A stretch of 64,000 nt of DNA from the NCBI RefSeq assembly GCF_028551275.1, contig NZ_CP117025.1:863501-927500 (forward strand), read 5' to 3'. Position 1 is the first letter of the stretch; each line of letters begins with the position of its first letter. The notes beneath the pieces were generated by a model that made no database searches, was not told the DNA's origin, and saw only the letters and a program-made list of their open reading frames with translations. Below, in pieces: positions 1-9,987 of this stretch. The DNA is from Sphingomonas hankookensis. GTDB taxonomy: Bacteria > Pseudomonadota > Alphaproteobacteria > Sphingomonadales > Sphingomonadaceae. The translations under genes and the position numbers were made by a program.

Positions 1-28
1 GGTCGACCGCCCGAACGCCAACGCAAAG

Positions 29-60
29 CCGCCCGGCGGTTCCCCCGAACCACCGGGCGG
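29..60 (-). terminator. Strong hairpin downstream of the DUF1501 gene, possible terminator
   Basis: Two 14-base arms (29-42 and 47-60) pair with one G-T wobble around a 4-base loop. Read on the minus strand, the hairpin lies about 90 bases beyond the DUF1501 stop and is followed by only a short T stretch (CTTTG). It would end the DUF1800-DUF1501 transcript, but the poor T tract makes this a weak call. Confidence 0.4.
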
Positions 61-151
61 TAATCTGCTCGCATCGCGCCGCGGGCCGTCCCTGCCGCGC
101 GCGCTAGGCGTATTTTATTTCGTTTCGATGACAGCCATCGGTCCGCTGCGC

Positions 152-1543
152 TCAGACGAAACCCTGCGACCAGCTCGACCGGTCGTAATTGCCGATATTG
201 GGCAGTACGGTCGACAGGTCGCCGTCCGACACGCCGAACCACCGCGCCAGCGTCGAGGCATATTGATCGACCGCCATCGTCGGGATCAGCCGCCCCTGGC
301 CGACATCGTCGCTGGTATTGTGGCCGATCGCCGGCGGCGCGCCATAGAGCCGCTTGCCCTTCACCGCGCCGCCCATGACGAAGTGCATCGACCCCCAGCC
401 ATGGTCGACGCCATTGCCGTTCGACGTCAGCGTCCGGCCGAAATCGGACCCGGTGAAGGTCGTCACCTTGTCCGCGACGCCCAGCGCGGCGGTGGTGTCG
501 TGGAACGCGCGCATCGCATCGGCCAGCCGCCCGAGCAGCACCGGCTGCGACGTCGCCAGATTGTCGTGCAGGTCGAACCCGCCCATCGCGACGAAGAAGA
601 TCTGCCGCTTCGCACCGATCTGGCCCGAAATGGCGATCATCCGCGCGACCATCCGCAGCTGGTCGGCCAGCGAATTGCCGGTCGGGAACAGGTTGAGTGT
701 CGATTCGGGCACGCCGGCCAGCGCATTGGCCAGTTGCGCCTGGGTATCCATCGCCCGCTTGTTCACCCGCGCATATTCGCTAGCGAACATGTGCGGATTA
801 GTTTCGGACATCAGCCGCGCCAGCGTCTGCGCCGCGGTCGCCGATCCGTAGAGCGACGTCGCCCCGCGCAGCAGCGATACCGGGCCGCCGGTGCCGACAT
901 TATACTGGATCGCCTGCCGCCCGGTCAGGAAGACCGCATTGCCCGACGCGTTGATGCAGGTCAGCGTCGCCGACCCGTTGCCCGACTGGTACAGGTCGCC
1001 GATCCGCCCGCCCCAGCCCGATGCCGCGCCTTCCGGGCTGGAGGCCTGGAAAAAGCTCTGCTGGTCGTTGTGCGAAAACAGCTTGGGCGGCACGCGCACC
1101 GACTTGTTCAGATATTGCGCGCGCGTCGTCGGCTGGATCAGCGTCCCGACGTTCAGCGCGACCGCCAGCCGCCCCGCATCGAACAGCGGGTTGAGCTTCG
1201 CCATGGTCGGCGCCAGCGCATAGGCCCGCCCGCCCAGGTCGTTGTCGGGCAGCAGCGCCGTCGCCTGCAACGCATCGCGCGCCAGCGCGACGGTGCTGCG
1301 CGCGGTGCGATATTGCCCGTGCGACGTCGGGTCATAGGGGACCAGCGTGTTGTAATGGTCGTTGCCGCCCTGCAGGAAGATGCAGACCAGCGCCTTGTAA
1401 TCGGTGGCGGTCGCCGCCGCCGCCTCGCCGATCGCGCCCAGGCTGGTGACGAACGGTGCGGCGACCCCCGCCATGCCGAGCGCGGCGGTGCGTTGCAGAA
1501 AGGCGCGGCGCGAGACGTCGTGCAGCATCGTCGGAGCGTTCAT
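152..1543 (-). CDS. DUF1501 domain-containing secreted protein
   Basis: 463 residues. The N-terminus carries a Tat-type motif (SRRAFLQRTAALG, about residues 11-23) followed by a hydrophobic, Ala-rich stretch ending near GEAAAA, so export by the twin-arginine route is expected. The body matches the DUF1501 family, which is distantly related to alkaline phosphatase/sulfatase folds; motifs such as FLQGGNDHYNTLVPY and GGFDLHDNL are visible. The substrate is unknown. Its start codon overlaps the stop of the upstream DUF1800 gene by four bases (ATGA), so the two are translationally coupled. DUF1501 and DUF1800 genes are commonly found as a pair, which supports a shared role at the cell surface. Confidence 0.9.
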   Translation of the reverse strand: MNAPTMLHDVSRRAFLQRTAALGMAGVAAPFVTSLGAIGEAAAATATDYKALVCIFLQGGNDHYNTLVPYDPTSHGQYRTARSTVALARDALQATALLPDNDLGGRAYALAPTMAKLNPLFDAGRLAVALNVGTLIQPTTRAQYLNKSVRVPPKLFSHNDQQSFFQASSPEGAASGWGGRIGDLYQSGNGSATLTCINASGNAVFLTGRQAIQYNVGTGGPVSLLRGATSLYGSATAAQTLARLMSETNPHMFASEYARVNKRAMDTQAQLANALAGVPESTLNLFPTGNSLADQLRMVARMIAISGQIGAKRQIFFVAMGGFDLHDNLATSQPVLLGRLADAMRAFHDTTAALGVADKVTTFTGSDFGRTLTSNGNGVDHGWGSMHFVMGGAVKGKRLYGAPPAIGHNTSDDVGQGRLIPTMAVDQYASTLARWFGVSDGDLSTVLPNIGNYDRSSWSQGFV

Positions 1544-3309
1544 TTCAGCACCAGATAATCGGGCGAGGCGAGGGTCAGCAGGATCGCGGCCCCCGTGCGG
1601 TTGAGCGTCGCGTTGTTTGCGGTCAGCGGGATACTGTCGACCGCGGTGCGGATCGCGGTGACGGTCGCGCCGCGCAGCTGTCCGGCGGCAAGGATCAGGT
1701 TGACCTCGTCGACCAGCTTCTGGCTGTCCGACGCCAGCGCCATCATCGGCGCATAATCGGCCTTCACATCGCCGGTGCCGCCGCCGACCAGCGACTGCAT
1801 ATAGTTGATATAGGCGATGTTGGTCTGTTCGGTCGCGATCTGGAACTCGGGCGCGGTCATCCCGGCCTGCGCCATCGCGGTGCCGGGCGGGGAATAGCCC
1901 GGCCGCATGAAGCCGAATACGCTGGACGCGCGGCCGATCGACTGGCCCAGCCGCAGCGTCGTGTTGCTGGTATCGCCGATCGCCCAGGCGTCGCTCGGCG
2001 ACGTGACGCCGAACGCGCGCGCCCAGTTGGTCAGGCGCTGGACGGGATCGCGCAGCCGCCCGGCGGTCGTGCTGGCCAAGGCTGCGGCATCGTCGCGGGC
2101 TTCGGGGTCGAGCAGGATCGCGCGGATCACCGCCTTCATGTCGCCGCGCACGCCGCTGCCGTTATTGGCGAAGGCGGCGGCGACCCGTCCGACATAGCCG
2201 CGGCTGGGGTTCGACGTCACCAGCCGCTGGATCAGCTGCTTCGATACGAACGGCGCGATGTTGGGATGGCGGAACAGGATGTCGAGCGCGGCATTGACCG
2301 CCGCCATCCCGCCGCCCGACACCGTCGCGCCCAGAAAGGTCGCCGATCCGGTTTCGTTGGCGGTGACCCAGATCCGCATCGGCGTGCGCATCCGTGCCGG
2401 GGTGCTGTTGTCGAAATCGACCGTGTTCAGCCCGGTGAACACCCGCGCGAGCTGCGACACATCGTCCAGCGTATAGGTTTCGAGCGGCACGCCGTTCGAG
2501 GTGCGGACGCTGCCATCCTGTTCGAGCTGATAGACGCCGAGCGTGAAGAGCTGCATCAGCTCGCGCGCGAAATTCTCGTCGGGCATCGACCCGTTCGACG
2601 CATCGGCCTTGCGGCTGCCCGCCGAACTCAGGAACGATCCCATCGCCGGGCTGAGCGCGACCGCACCCAGCAGGTCGCGATAATTGCCGAACGCATGCTC
2701 CAGCAGCACGTCATGATACGCCCCCATCGAAAAGGCGCGCCACGGCATGTTCAGCCCGCCGATCCCGACGACGAGGAAATCGAGCAGCGCCAGCGACACA
2801 CGCTGCCGCAACGGATCGTTGCCGGCGATCGCCTGGCGCCAGACGCTGGCGTCATAGCCGTTCTGGCCGTTGAGGTTGGCGTTGACCGCGGCGTCGTTGA
2901 ACCCCTTGGCCATCAGCCAGTCCCAATGGCTGGTATCGCGCGGCAGGGCGAACTGCGCGTCGATCCAGCCGGCGATGCCGCTGTTCAGCACCGCATCGAT
3001 CGAGGCGCGGGTCGCACCCATCGTCGCCTGCGCCAGAAAGCGGCTGGCGCCCTGTGCGGTCAGCGCAGCGACGGTCGGGGTGGGGCTGGGCGTGGGGGTT
3101 GGGGCAGGCGTCGGGTTCGTTACCGTCACCAGTCCGCTGCCGCTGCCGCTCGACCCGTCGGACCCGCATGCCGCCAGCAGGGCCGACGCACTTACTATTC
3201 CGTGGGTTTCGAGCCGCGTTCGGGGCTTTGGCGCGGGATGGCCCTCGCCGTCCGACCCTGAAAGCGTCTCTCCTTCCAAATCGTCAAAACTCGACGGATC
3301 GCCCAACAT
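1540..3309 (-). CDS. DUF1800 domain-containing protein, probable lipoprotein
   Basis: 589 residues from the ATG at 3309, chosen because AGGGGA lies seven bases upstream; ATGs at 3315 and 3327 are too close to it. The N-terminus is unusual: about 40 acidic or polar residues precede a short hydrophobic segment with a lipobox-like LLAACGS, then Gly/Ser and Pro/Thr repeats, which look like a linker. The rest is a typical DUF1800 domain (FLAQATMGATRASID near the start; ENFARELMQLFTLGVY in the middle). Function is unknown; it is the partner of the downstream DUF1501 gene. The long N-terminal extension makes the lipoprotein assignment tentative. Confidence 0.88.
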   Translation of the reverse strand: MLGDPSSFDDLEGETLSGSDGEGHPAPKPRTRLETHGIVSASALLAACGSDGSSGSGSGLVTVTNPTPAPTPTPSPTPTVAALTAQGASRFLAQATMGATRASIDAVLNSGIAGWIDAQFALPRDTSHWDWLMAKGFNDAAVNANLNGQNGYDASVWRQAIAGNDPLRQRVSLALLDFLVVGIGGLNMPWRAFSMGAYHDVLLEHAFGNYRDLLGAVALSPAMGSFLSSAGSRKADASNGSMPDENFARELMQLFTLGVYQLEQDGSVRTSNGVPLETYTLDDVSQLARVFTGLNTVDFDNSTPARMRTPMRIWVTANETGSATFLGATVSGGGMAAVNAALDILFRHPNIAPFVSKQLIQRLVTSNPSRGYVGRVAAAFANNGSGVRGDMKAVIRAILLDPEARDDAAALASTTAGRLRDPVQRLTNWARAFGVTSPSDAWAIGDTSNTTLRLGQSIGRASSVFGFMRPGYSPPGTAMAQAGMTAPEFQIATEQTNIAYINYMQSLVGGGTGDVKADYAPMMALASDSQKLVDEVNLILAAGQLRGATVTAIRTAVDSIPLTANNATLNRTGAAILLTLASPDYLVLK

Positions 3310-3513
3310 CGGCATTCCCCTACGCACCCTGCCCGCGGTGGTAGCGCCGTTATGGTTGGGAAATGCTTAATGGAATGATTCGTCTGAAAAAAATGCGCAA
3401 CAACGCGCGTCAGGTGCGAATTGTTCCAAGGCCTGGCAAATAATCATTACGATATCGTACTGAGCTTGCAGCGGCAGAAAGGCGCTGAACACCATTACCG
3501 TCTTTGCCGTTAC

Positions 3514-3547
3514 CAAAAGAAAAACGCCCCGGATTGCTCCGGGGCGT
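3514..3547 (-). terminator. Rho-independent terminator after ctaD
   Basis: On the minus strand a 9-bp GC-rich stem (ACGCCCCGG with CCGGGGCGT, 6-base loop) is followed by TTTTTCTTTT. It starts about 28 bases past the ctaD stop. This is a textbook intrinsic terminator and implies that the cytochrome oxidase transcript ends after ctaD. Confidence 0.85.
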
Positions 3548-3574
3548 CCTTTCGTTTCGATGCTGCAATGAAGA

Positions 3575-5224
3575 TCAGTCGATCTTGGGCAGGGTTTCGA
3601 ACTGGTGGAAGGGCGGGGGCGAGCTGAGCGTCCATTCCAGCGTCGTGGCACCTTCGCCCCACGGATTGTCCGCCGCCTTGCGTCCGGCCATCAGCGAGAT
3701 GACGATGTTGACGAAGAAGAACACCATCCCCAGCGCCATGATGCCGTATCCGGCCGAGGCGATATGGTTGAAGAAGGCATAGGCGTCCGGATAGTCCGGG
3801 TAACGCCGCGGCATACCCTGCGTGCCGAGGAAGTGCATCGGGAAGAACATGACGTTCACGCCGATGAAGAACACCCAGAAGTGCAGCTTGCCGAGCAGTT
3901 CGTTGTACATCCGGCCCGACATCTTCGGGAACCAGTAGTAGAAGCCGGCGAATAGCGCGAACACCGCACCCAGCGACAGCACGTAGTGGAAGTGCGCGAC
4001 GACATAATAGGTGTCGTGCAGCACGTCGTCGACGCCGCCATTGGCCAGCACCACGCCGGTCACGCCGCCGACGGTGAACATGAAGATGAACCCGATCGCC
4101 CACAGCATCGGCGTGGGGAAACGGAGCGACCCGCCCCACATCGTCGCGATCCACGAGAAGATCTTGATGCCGGTCGGCACCGCGATCAGCATCGTGGCGG
4201 CGGTGAAGTACATCTTGGTATTCACGCTGAGGCCGGTGGTGAACATGTGGTGCGCCCACACGACGAAGCCGACCGCGCCGATTGCGACCATGGCATAGGC
4301 CATGCCGAGATAGCCGAACACCGGCTTCTTGCTGAACGTCGCGACGATGTGGCTGATGATGCCGAAGCCCGGCAGGATCATGATGTAGACTTCGGGGTGA
4401 CCGAAGAACCAGAAGAGGTGCTGGTACAGGATCGGGTCGCCACCGCCGGCGGGATCGAAGAAGGTCGTGCCGAACTTGCGATCGGTCAGCAGCATCGTGA
4501 TCGCGGCGGCCAGCACGGGGAGCGCCAGCAGCAGCAGGAAGGCGGTGACCAGCACCGACCATACGAACAGCGGCATCTTGTGCAGGGTCATGCCCGGCGC
4601 GCGCATGTTGAAGATGGTAGTGATGAAGTTGATCGCGCCCAGGATCGACGACGCACCGGCCAGGTGCAGCGACAGGATCGCCATGTCGACGCTCGGCCCC
4701 GGTTCGCCATAGGTCGACAGCGGGGCATAGACCGTCCAGCCGGTGCCGGCGCCGCCGCCGAACATCGTGCTGCCCAGCAGCAGGAGGAAGGCGGGAATCA
4801 GCAGCCAGAACGAGATGTTGTTCATGCGCGGGAACGCCATGTCCGGCGCACCGATCATGATCGGCACGAACCAGTTGCCGAACCCGCCGATCATCGCCGG
4901 CATCACCATGAAGAACACCATGATGAGGCCGTGGGCGGTGATGAGCACGTTCCAGAAATGGAGCGCCTGATCGCCTTCATGGCCCGACAGCCAGGGCAGC
5001 CACTGAATGCCCGGTTCGGCCAGCTCGAGGCGCATGATGCCCGAAATCGCACCGCCGATGATCCCCGCGACGATCGCGAAGATCAGGTACAGCGTGCCGA
5101 TGTCCTTGTGGTTGGTCGACATGAACCAGCGGGCGAAGAAGCCCGGCTTGTGGTCCGCGTCATGATGATGCGCATGATCGTCGTGCGCGAACGCGTTATG
5201 GCCGGGAAGGGCGGTATCGGTCAT
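3575..5224 (-). CDS. ctaD: Cytochrome c oxidase subunit I
   Basis: 549 residues from the ATG at 5224, one base after the ctaC stop; an ATG 15 bases upstream would overlap ctaC. This is the haem-copper catalytic subunit of an aa3-type cytochrome c oxidase in the inner membrane, reducing O2 and pumping protons. The sequence has about twelve hydrophobic segments, a His-rich N-terminus, the [13 protein letters not shown] motif with the CuB His and cross-linked Tyr, and the haem-ligand [10 protein letters not shown] motif. It is co-transcribed with ctaC. The usual downstream partners (ctaB, ctaG, ctaE) are absent here; a terminator follows instead. Confidence 0.97.
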   Translation of the reverse strand: MTDTALPGHNAFAHDDHAHHHDADHKPGFFARWFMSTNHKDIGTLYLIFAIVAGIIGGAISGIMRLELAEPGIQWLPWLSGHEGDQALHFWNVLITAHGLIMVFFMVMPAMIGGFGNWFVPIMIGAPDMAFPRMNNISFWLLIPAFLLLLGSTMFGGGAGTGWTVYAPLSTYGEPGPSVDMAILSLHLAGASSILGAINFITTIFNMRAPGMTLHKMPLFVWSVLVTAFLLLLALPVLAAAITMLLTDRKFGTTFFDPAGGGDPILYQHLFWFFGHPEVYIMILPGFGIISHIVATFSKKPVFGYLGMAYAMVAIGAVGFVVWAHHMFTTGLSVNTKMYFTAATMLIAVPTGIKIFSWIATMWGGSLRFPTPMLWAIGFIFMFTVGGVTGVVLANGGVDDVLHDTYYVVAHFHYVLSLGAVFALFAGFYYWFPKMSGRMYNELLGKLHFWVFFIGVNVMFFPMHFLGTQGMPRRYPDYPDAYAFFNHIASAGYGIMALGMVFFFVNIVISLMAGRKAADNPWGEGATTLEWTLSSPPPFHQFETLPKID

Positions 5225-5225
5225 C

Positions 5226-6437
5226 TTACTGGTCCACATTGCCGACGCCGCCGCCGTTGCCGGTGGCGCGCTGGGTGGAGGGAGAGGCGGCTTCGGTCGC
5301 GTTGACCACCGGGGTGCCCGCGTCGCTGGCGGTGTTGCCCGCCGCCGACGTGGCGTCGGCGGTATCGGCGCCCGGCTGCGGGATCACGGCGTTGCTGGGC
5401 GCGGCGGCTTCGGCGGCGCCGGGCAGCGTGCCGCCCTTGGCCTGGATCCACTGGTTGAACTGCGCCACCGGCACGGCTTCGACCGCGATCGGCATGTACG
5501 CATGGCGCGCGCCGCACAGTTCGCTGCATTGGCCAAAATACAGGCCGGGCTTGTCGATGGTGAAGCTGGTCTCGTTCAGCCGTCCCGGCACTGCGTCGAG
5601 CTTTACCCAGAAAGCGGGGATCGCCCAGCTGTGGATCACGTCGGTCGCGGTGGTGATCAGGCGGATCGGCACGCCGACCGGCAGCACGATCCGGTTGTCG
5701 ACCGCCAGCAGGCGGGGGCCATCGGCATCGGTGCGATACCGCTGTCCGGCGGCGACCTCGTTGCGTTCCTTCAGCATGTTGGCGGTCACCGACACGCCGC
5801 CATAATCGGGATATTCGTACGACCAGAACCACTGGTTGCCGATCGCCTTGATCGTCACCGCATTGTCGGGCGCCGGCTTGAACTGGCGCGCGAGCAGACC
5901 GATCGACGGCACCGCGATCGCGGCGAGGATCAGCACCGGCGCGGCGGTCCAGATGATTTCGATGGCGGTGTTGTGCGACGTCTTGGACGGAACCGGGTTC
6001 GCCTTTTCACGGAACCGGATCACGACATAGGCGAGCAGGAACAGCACCAGCAGCGAGATGGCGACGATCACCGGCATCAGGATGTGGTTGTGAAAGGCTT
6101 TCGCCTCCTGCCCGTTCGGCGTGAACTGCGCCTGCAGGTCGACGGCGCGGTCGGACGGCTGACCGACATGCGGCACGGCGATCATGCGTGGCGAACCATC
6201 GCTGTTGAGCGTCGGGTCCTGCACCGCGGCCGGCGCGGGCGCATCGGCGGTCGCGGCGGGCGCCGCCTGTCCGGTCGGGTTGGCGGCGGCCGATCCGGGG
6301 GGCGGTGCGCCCGCCTGCGGCGCGGTCGCGACCTCGCCGGACCCCGGCGTCACCGCTTTCGGCGCGGCGGCGTGGGCGCCCCCGGCCAGCGCGGCGGCGG
6401 CCGCAAGTACCAACATCCTCATCCCAATGCTTCGCAT
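5226..6437 (-). CDS. ctaC: Cytochrome c oxidase subunit II
   Basis: 403 residues, longer than the usual 280-320. It carries the CuA centre that accepts electrons from cytochrome c. A signal peptide (residues 1-24) is followed by an Ala/Pro-rich linker (about 25-75), two transmembrane helices (about 119-142 and 158-182) and the periplasmic cupredoxin domain with the CuA motif [14 protein letters not shown] (about 302-315). After residue 335 there is an extra low-complexity Ala/Thr/Gly-rich tail of about 65 residues with no recognisable domain. It is first in the ctaC-ctaD transcript. The 189-bp gap to the divergent pyrE gene should hold its promoter. Confidence 0.96.
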   Translation of the reverse strand: MRSIGMRMLVLAAAAALAGGAHAAAPKAVTPGSGEVATAPQAGAPPPGSAAANPTGQAAPAATADAPAPAAVQDPTLNSDGSPRMIAVPHVGQPSDRAVDLQAQFTPNGQEAKAFHNHILMPVIVAISLLVLFLLAYVVIRFREKANPVPSKTSHNTAIEIIWTAAPVLILAAIAVPSIGLLARQFKPAPDNAVTIKAIGNQWFWSYEYPDYGGVSVTANMLKERNEVAAGQRYRTDADGPRLLAVDNRIVLPVGVPIRLITTATDVIHSWAIPAFWVKLDAVPGRLNETSFTIDKPGLYFGQCSELCGARHAYMPIAVEAVPVAQFNQWIQAKGGTLPGAAEAAAPSNAVIPQPGADTADATSAAGNTASDAGTPVVNATEAASPSTQRATGNGGGVGNVDQ

Positions 6438-6626
6438 CGTGTCGTGTCACCCCGTTAGTGGGCACGCGGCACGCTTCTTGTTCGGCGTGGTCGCGTGCGG
6501 CGGGCGTTTGGAAACCCTAACCCACCGGGCTATACGCGGCATGTCGCCTGGCCTCAAGCGATGGTTGCGAACGGGCGCTACGCGGGTTTAGAGCGGCGCG
6601 CGCAATCAACCGGTGGACGACAGCCC

Positions 6627-7208
6627 ATGAACGACGACGCGATCCTCGACGAATTCCGTGCTGCGGAGGCGCTGCTGGAGGGGCATTTCATCCTGTCGTC
6701 GGGCCTCAGGTCGTCACGCTACCTGCAATGCGCCCGTGTGCTGATGGACCCGCGCCGCGCCGCGCGGCTGTGCGACGAACTCGCCAGCCGCTTTCCCGCC
6801 GGGTTGCGCGAACGAATCGACGTGGTGATCTCGCCGGCGATGGGCGGGGTGATCGTCGGCCATGAAATGGGTCGGTCGCTGGGCGTGCCCGCGATGTTCC
6901 TCGAACGGCCGACCGGCACCTTCGAATTGCGTCGTGGCTTCCGCATCGATCCGGGCACTCGCGTGCTGATGATGGAGGATGTGGTAACCACCGGCCTGTC
7001 CTCGCGCGAAGCCATCGCCGCGATCCGGGCGGCGGGCGGCGACGTGGTCGCTGCCGCGTCGCTGGTCGACCGGTCGAACGGCACCGCCGATCTGGGCGTG
7101 CCGTTCCACCCGCTGATCCGGCTCGACGTGCCGAGCTATCACCCCGACGCACTGCCCGCCGACCTCGCCGCGATCCCGGCGATCAAGCCGGGGAGCCGGG
7201 CGGCATGA
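6627..7208 (+). CDS. pyrE: Orotate phosphoribosyltransferase
   Basis: 193 residues from the ATG at 6627. It transfers phosphoribose from PRPP to orotate in pyrimidine synthesis. The PRPP-binding motif [14 protein letters not shown] is present around residues 112-125, and the N-terminal [15 protein letters not shown] substrate loop is typical. The reading frame is open further upstream, but family alignment favours this start. It is the first gene of a tight plus-strand cluster; pdxJ starts inside its last codons. Confidence 0.95.
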   Translation: MNDDAILDEFRAAEALLEGHFILSSGLRSSRYLQCARVLMDPRRAARLCDELASRFPAGLRERIDVVISPAMGGVIVGHEMGRSLGVPAMFLERPTGTFELRRGFRIDPGTRVLMMEDVVTTGLSSREAIAAIRAAGGDVVAAASLVDRSNGTADLGVPFHPLIRLDVPSYHPDALPADLAAIPAIKPGSRAA

Positions 7209-7933
7209 CCGCGCCCCTGCGGCTGGGCGTCAACATCGATCACGTCGCGACGGTGCGCAATGCGCGTGGGTCGGGCTATCCCGATCCGGTGCGCGCGGCG
7301 CTGCTGGCGGCGGAATTTGGCGCGGACGGGATCACCGCCCATCTGCGCGAGGATCGCCGCCACATCACCGATGGCGACATCGCCCGGCTGTCGAGCGAAC
7401 TGACGCTTCCGCTGAACCTCGAAATGGCGGCGACCGAGGAGATGCTGGGCATCGCGCTCAAGCACCGCCCGCACGCCGCCTGCATCGTCCCTGAGAAGCG
7501 CGAGGAGCGCACGACCGAAGGCGGGCTGGACGTCGCCGGGCAGCAGGACAAGCTCGCGCCGATGGTCCGCGCGCTGGCCGATGCCGGGGTGCGGGTGTCG
7601 CTGTTCATCGAACCCGACGCCGCGCAGATTTCCGCAGCCGTGGCGCTCCGCGTGCCGGTGGTCGAACTGCACACCGGGCGGTACGCGGAACTGTCGGGCG
7701 AGGAACAGGTCGTCGAACTGCGTCGCATCGCCGATGCCGCCGCGCTCGCCGCCAAGAACGGGATCGAGGTCCATGCCGGCCATGGCCTGACCTTCGACAA
7801 TGTAATGCCGGTCGCCGCGATCCCGCAGGTGCGCGAGCTGAACATCGGTCATTTCCTGATCGGCGAGGCGATCTTCGGCGGGCTTGGCCCGGTCGTGCGG
7901 CGGATGAAGGAATTGATGGAGACCGCGCGGTGA
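7205..7933 (+). CDS. pdxJ: Pyridoxine 5'-phosphate synthase
   Basis: 242 residues. It condenses 1-deoxyxylulose 5-phosphate with 3-amino-2-oxopropyl phosphate to make pyridoxine 5'-phosphate, a late step of the DXP-dependent vitamin B6 route. The N-terminus [16 protein letters not shown] is the family signature, and the C-terminal [15 protein letters not shown] phosphate-binding segment is intact. Its ATG overlaps the pyrE stop by four bases, indicating translational coupling. The pdxJ-acpS arrangement is widespread in proteobacteria. Confidence 0.97.
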   Translation: MTAPLRLGVNIDHVATVRNARGSGYPDPVRAALLAAEFGADGITAHLREDRRHITDGDIARLSSELTLPLNLEMAATEEMLGIALKHRPHAACIVPEKREERTTEGGLDVAGQQDKLAPMVRALADAGVRVSLFIEPDAAQISAAVALRVPVVELHTGRYAELSGEEQVVELRRIADAAALAAKNGIEVHAGHGLTFDNVMPVAAIPQVRELNIGHFLIGEAIFGGLGPVVRRMKELMETAR

Positions 7934-7940
7934 CGCTCGC

Positions 7941-8348
7941 ATGATCCTCGGCCTCGGCTCCGACCTCTGCAACATCGAGCGGATCCAGAATTCGCTCGAC
8001 CGGTTCGGCGACCGCTTCGTCCAGCGGGTGTTCACAGCCGTGGAACAGGCCAAGGCCGACAAACGCCCCTTCACCCGCGCCGGTACGCTGGCCAAGCGCT
8101 TCGCCGCCAAGGAAGCCTTTTCCAAGGCGGTCGGCACCGGATTTTCGCGCGGCGTGTTCATGCGCGACATCGGCGTGGTCAACGCCCCCTCCGGCGCACC
8201 GACGCTGCACCTGACCGGGGGTGCGAAAGCACGGCTTGACGCGATGACGCCCGAGGGCCACGTCGCGACAGTGCATCTGACGATGACCGACGACCATCCC
8301 TGGGCCCAGGCGTTCGTCATCATCGAGGCGCTGCCCGAGACAGAGTAG
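7941..8348 (+). CDS. acpS: Holo-[acyl-carrier-protein] synthase
   Basis: 135 residues. It transfers 4'-phosphopantetheine from CoA to acyl carrier protein. The magnesium-binding motif [12 protein letters not shown] is at the N-terminus and the [14 protein letters not shown] motif sits near residues 54-67, both as expected for the trimeric AcpS type. It lies seven bases after pdxJ and just before lepB, within one transcription unit. Confidence 0.96.
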   Translation: MILGLGSDLCNIERIQNSLDRFGDRFVQRVFTAVEQAKADKRPFTRAGTLAKRFAAKEAFSKAVGTGFSRGVFMRDIGVVNAPSGAPTLHLTGGAKARLDAMTPEGHVATVHLTMTDDHPWAQAFVIIEALPETE

Positions 8349-8356
8349 GACGTTTG

Positions 8357-9310
8357 ATGGCCGATCATCTGGCGCTGGAGGACAACATACCCGCGCCGTC
8401 GCAGCCGACCCCCGCCGCCAACACGTCCGCGCCTGCCCGCAGGCGGCTCGACTGGAAGGGTGAATTGCGCGGGCTGTTCTGGCTGTTGCTGGTGGTGCTG
8501 GGCTTCCACAGCTTTATCGCCAAGCCATTCTACATCCCGTCCGAATCGATGCTGCCGGGCCTGCGCGTCGGCGACCGGCTGGTGGTCAGCAAATATGCCT
8601 ATGGCTGGTCGTTCGTGTCGCCGACCATTCCCAATCCGGTCGCGATGTTCCGCGACATCGTGCTGCGCCAGCCGCAGGAGACGTGGAGCGTCCAGCTGCC
8701 GGCATGGCATGGCCGCATCTGGGGTTCGATGCCCGAGCGCGGCGACGTGGTGATCGTGAAGCCGCCGGGCAGCAATACGGACCTGATCAAGCGCGTCATC
8801 GGCCTGCCGGGCGACCGGTTGGAGGTGGCGGGCGGTGTCGTCTACATCAACGACGTCGCCATCCCGCGCAAGGCGATGGGCGACGCGATGATCCCGGTCG
8901 ACGCCAACACCAAATGCGATCCCGACCAATATCCGGGTGCGCTCGTCCGCACCGACAAGGGCGCCTTCTGCCGCCTGCCGGTCTATCGCGAGACGCTGCC
9001 GAGCGGCCGGCAATATGACACGATCGATTTCCGCTATTCTCAGGGCGACAATTTCCCGGCGATCGTGATCCCGGCCAACCACCTGTTCCTGATGGGCGAC
9101 AATCGCGACAACAGCGCCGACAGCCGTTTTTCGGAGGCCGAGCGTGGGCTGGGTGGCCCGGTGCCGTGGGAGAATATCGGCGGCCGGGCGGAGTTCATCA
9201 CCTTCTCGCTCGACGGCACGACCAGCCTGAACCCGGCGACGTGGTTCAGCTCGTTCCGCAGCGGCCGGGCCGGCACCTCGCTGGTCCCGGCCCGGGGCGA
9301 CGGGCAGTGA
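8357..9310 (+). CDS. lepB: Signal peptidase I
   Basis: 317 residues from the ATG at 8357, preceded by AGGA nine bases upstream; a TTG three bases earlier is less likely. It cleaves signal peptides of exported proteins at the periplasmic face. There is one N-terminal transmembrane segment (about residues 36-55). The catalytic serine lies in PSESMLPGL and the catalytic lysine in DLIKRVIGLPGD; the GDNRDNSADSR box is also present. It overlaps the next gene (maiA) by four bases. Confidence 0.96.
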   Translation: MADHLALEDNIPAPSQPTPAANTSAPARRRLDWKGELRGLFWLLLVVLGFHSFIAKPFYIPSESMLPGLRVGDRLVVSKYAYGWSFVSPTIPNPVAMFRDIVLRQPQETWSVQLPAWHGRIWGSMPERGDVVIVKPPGSNTDLIKRVIGLPGDRLEVAGGVVYINDVAIPRKAMGDAMIPVDANTKCDPDQYPGALVRTDKGAFCRLPVYRETLPSGRQYDTIDFRYSQGDNFPAIVIPANHLFLMGDNRDNSADSRFSEAERGLGGPVPWENIGGRAEFITFSLDGTTSLNPATWFSSFRSGRAGTSLVPARGDGQ

Positions 9311-9945
9311 GCGGCTACACGCTCTACGACTATCACCGATCCTCGGCGGCGTACCGCGTCCGCATCGCGCTGAACCTGAAAGCGGTCGAGTGGCAGGGGG
9401 TGCCGGTGTCGCTGCTCAAGGGTGAGCAGCGCTCGCCCGAGCATCTGGCGCGCAGCCGCCAAGGACTGATCCCCGCGCTCGACATCGGCGGCGGCACGAT
9501 GCTGACCCAGTCGCTGGCGATTCTCGACTGGCTGGACGCGACGCATCCGGAGCCGCGGCTATTCCCCGCCGACCCGCTGGAGCGCGCCCGCGCGATGGCG
9601 CTGGCGCTGGTGATCGTCGCCGACATTCATCCGATCGACAATCTGCGCGTGTTGCAGCGGCTGGAGGCACAGTTCGGCGCCGATGTTGCCGCCAAAGCCG
9701 ACTGGTATCGCCACTGGATTGCAGAAGGGCTGGGGGCGCTGGAGGTGGCGGCGCCCGAGCGCGGCTTTTTCGGTGGTGAGACGCCGGGCGTCGTCGACTG
9801 CTGCCTCGTGCCGCAACTCTACAATGCGCGGCGGTTCGAGCTCGACCTGTCGCCCTGGCCGAAGCTGGTCGCGATCGATGCGCGGGCGGCTGGGCTGCCC
9901 GCGGTGGCGGCGGCGCGCCCCGATGCGGTGGCGCCGGTCGCATGA
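9307..9945 (+). CDS. maiA: Maleylacetoacetate isomerase (zeta-class glutathione transferase)
   Basis: 212 residues from a GTG at 9307 that overlaps the lepB stop (GTGA). The protein has a glutathione-transferase fold; the N-terminal YDYHRSSAAYRVRIALNLK carries the S-S-x-x-x-R signature of zeta-class enzymes, which isomerise maleylacetoacetate in tyrosine and homogentisate breakdown. The family is clear but the substrate is inferred, since no other homogentisate gene is nearby. Its place after lepB is odd for a catabolic gene and may reflect simple read-through. Confidence 0.85.
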   Translation: MSGYTLYDYHRSSAAYRVRIALNLKAVEWQGVPVSLLKGEQRSPEHLARSRQGLIPALDIGGGTMLTQSLAILDWLDATHPEPRLFPADPLERARAMALALVIVADIHPIDNLRVLQRLEAQFGADVAAKADWYRHWIAEGLGALEVAAPERGFFGGETPGVVDCCLVPQLYNARRFELDLSPWPKLVAIDARAAGLPAVAAARPDAVAPVA

Positions 9946-9987
9946 CGCTGGCGACTACGGGCGCGAACGGGTAGGACGTCGCGCGAC

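Noticed and set aside
128-5305. Long open frames opposite the DUF1501/DUF1800 and cytochrome oxidase genes (up to 601 codons)
   Set aside because: They are antisense shadows typical of GC-rich DNA: rich in Arg, Gly and His, with no family resemblance, while the opposite strand encodes recognisable proteins.
7139-9082. 647-codon antisense frame opposite pdxJ-acpS-lepB
   Set aside because: Three well-supported genes lie on the other strand; the antisense product is a low-complexity Arg/His/Gly mix.
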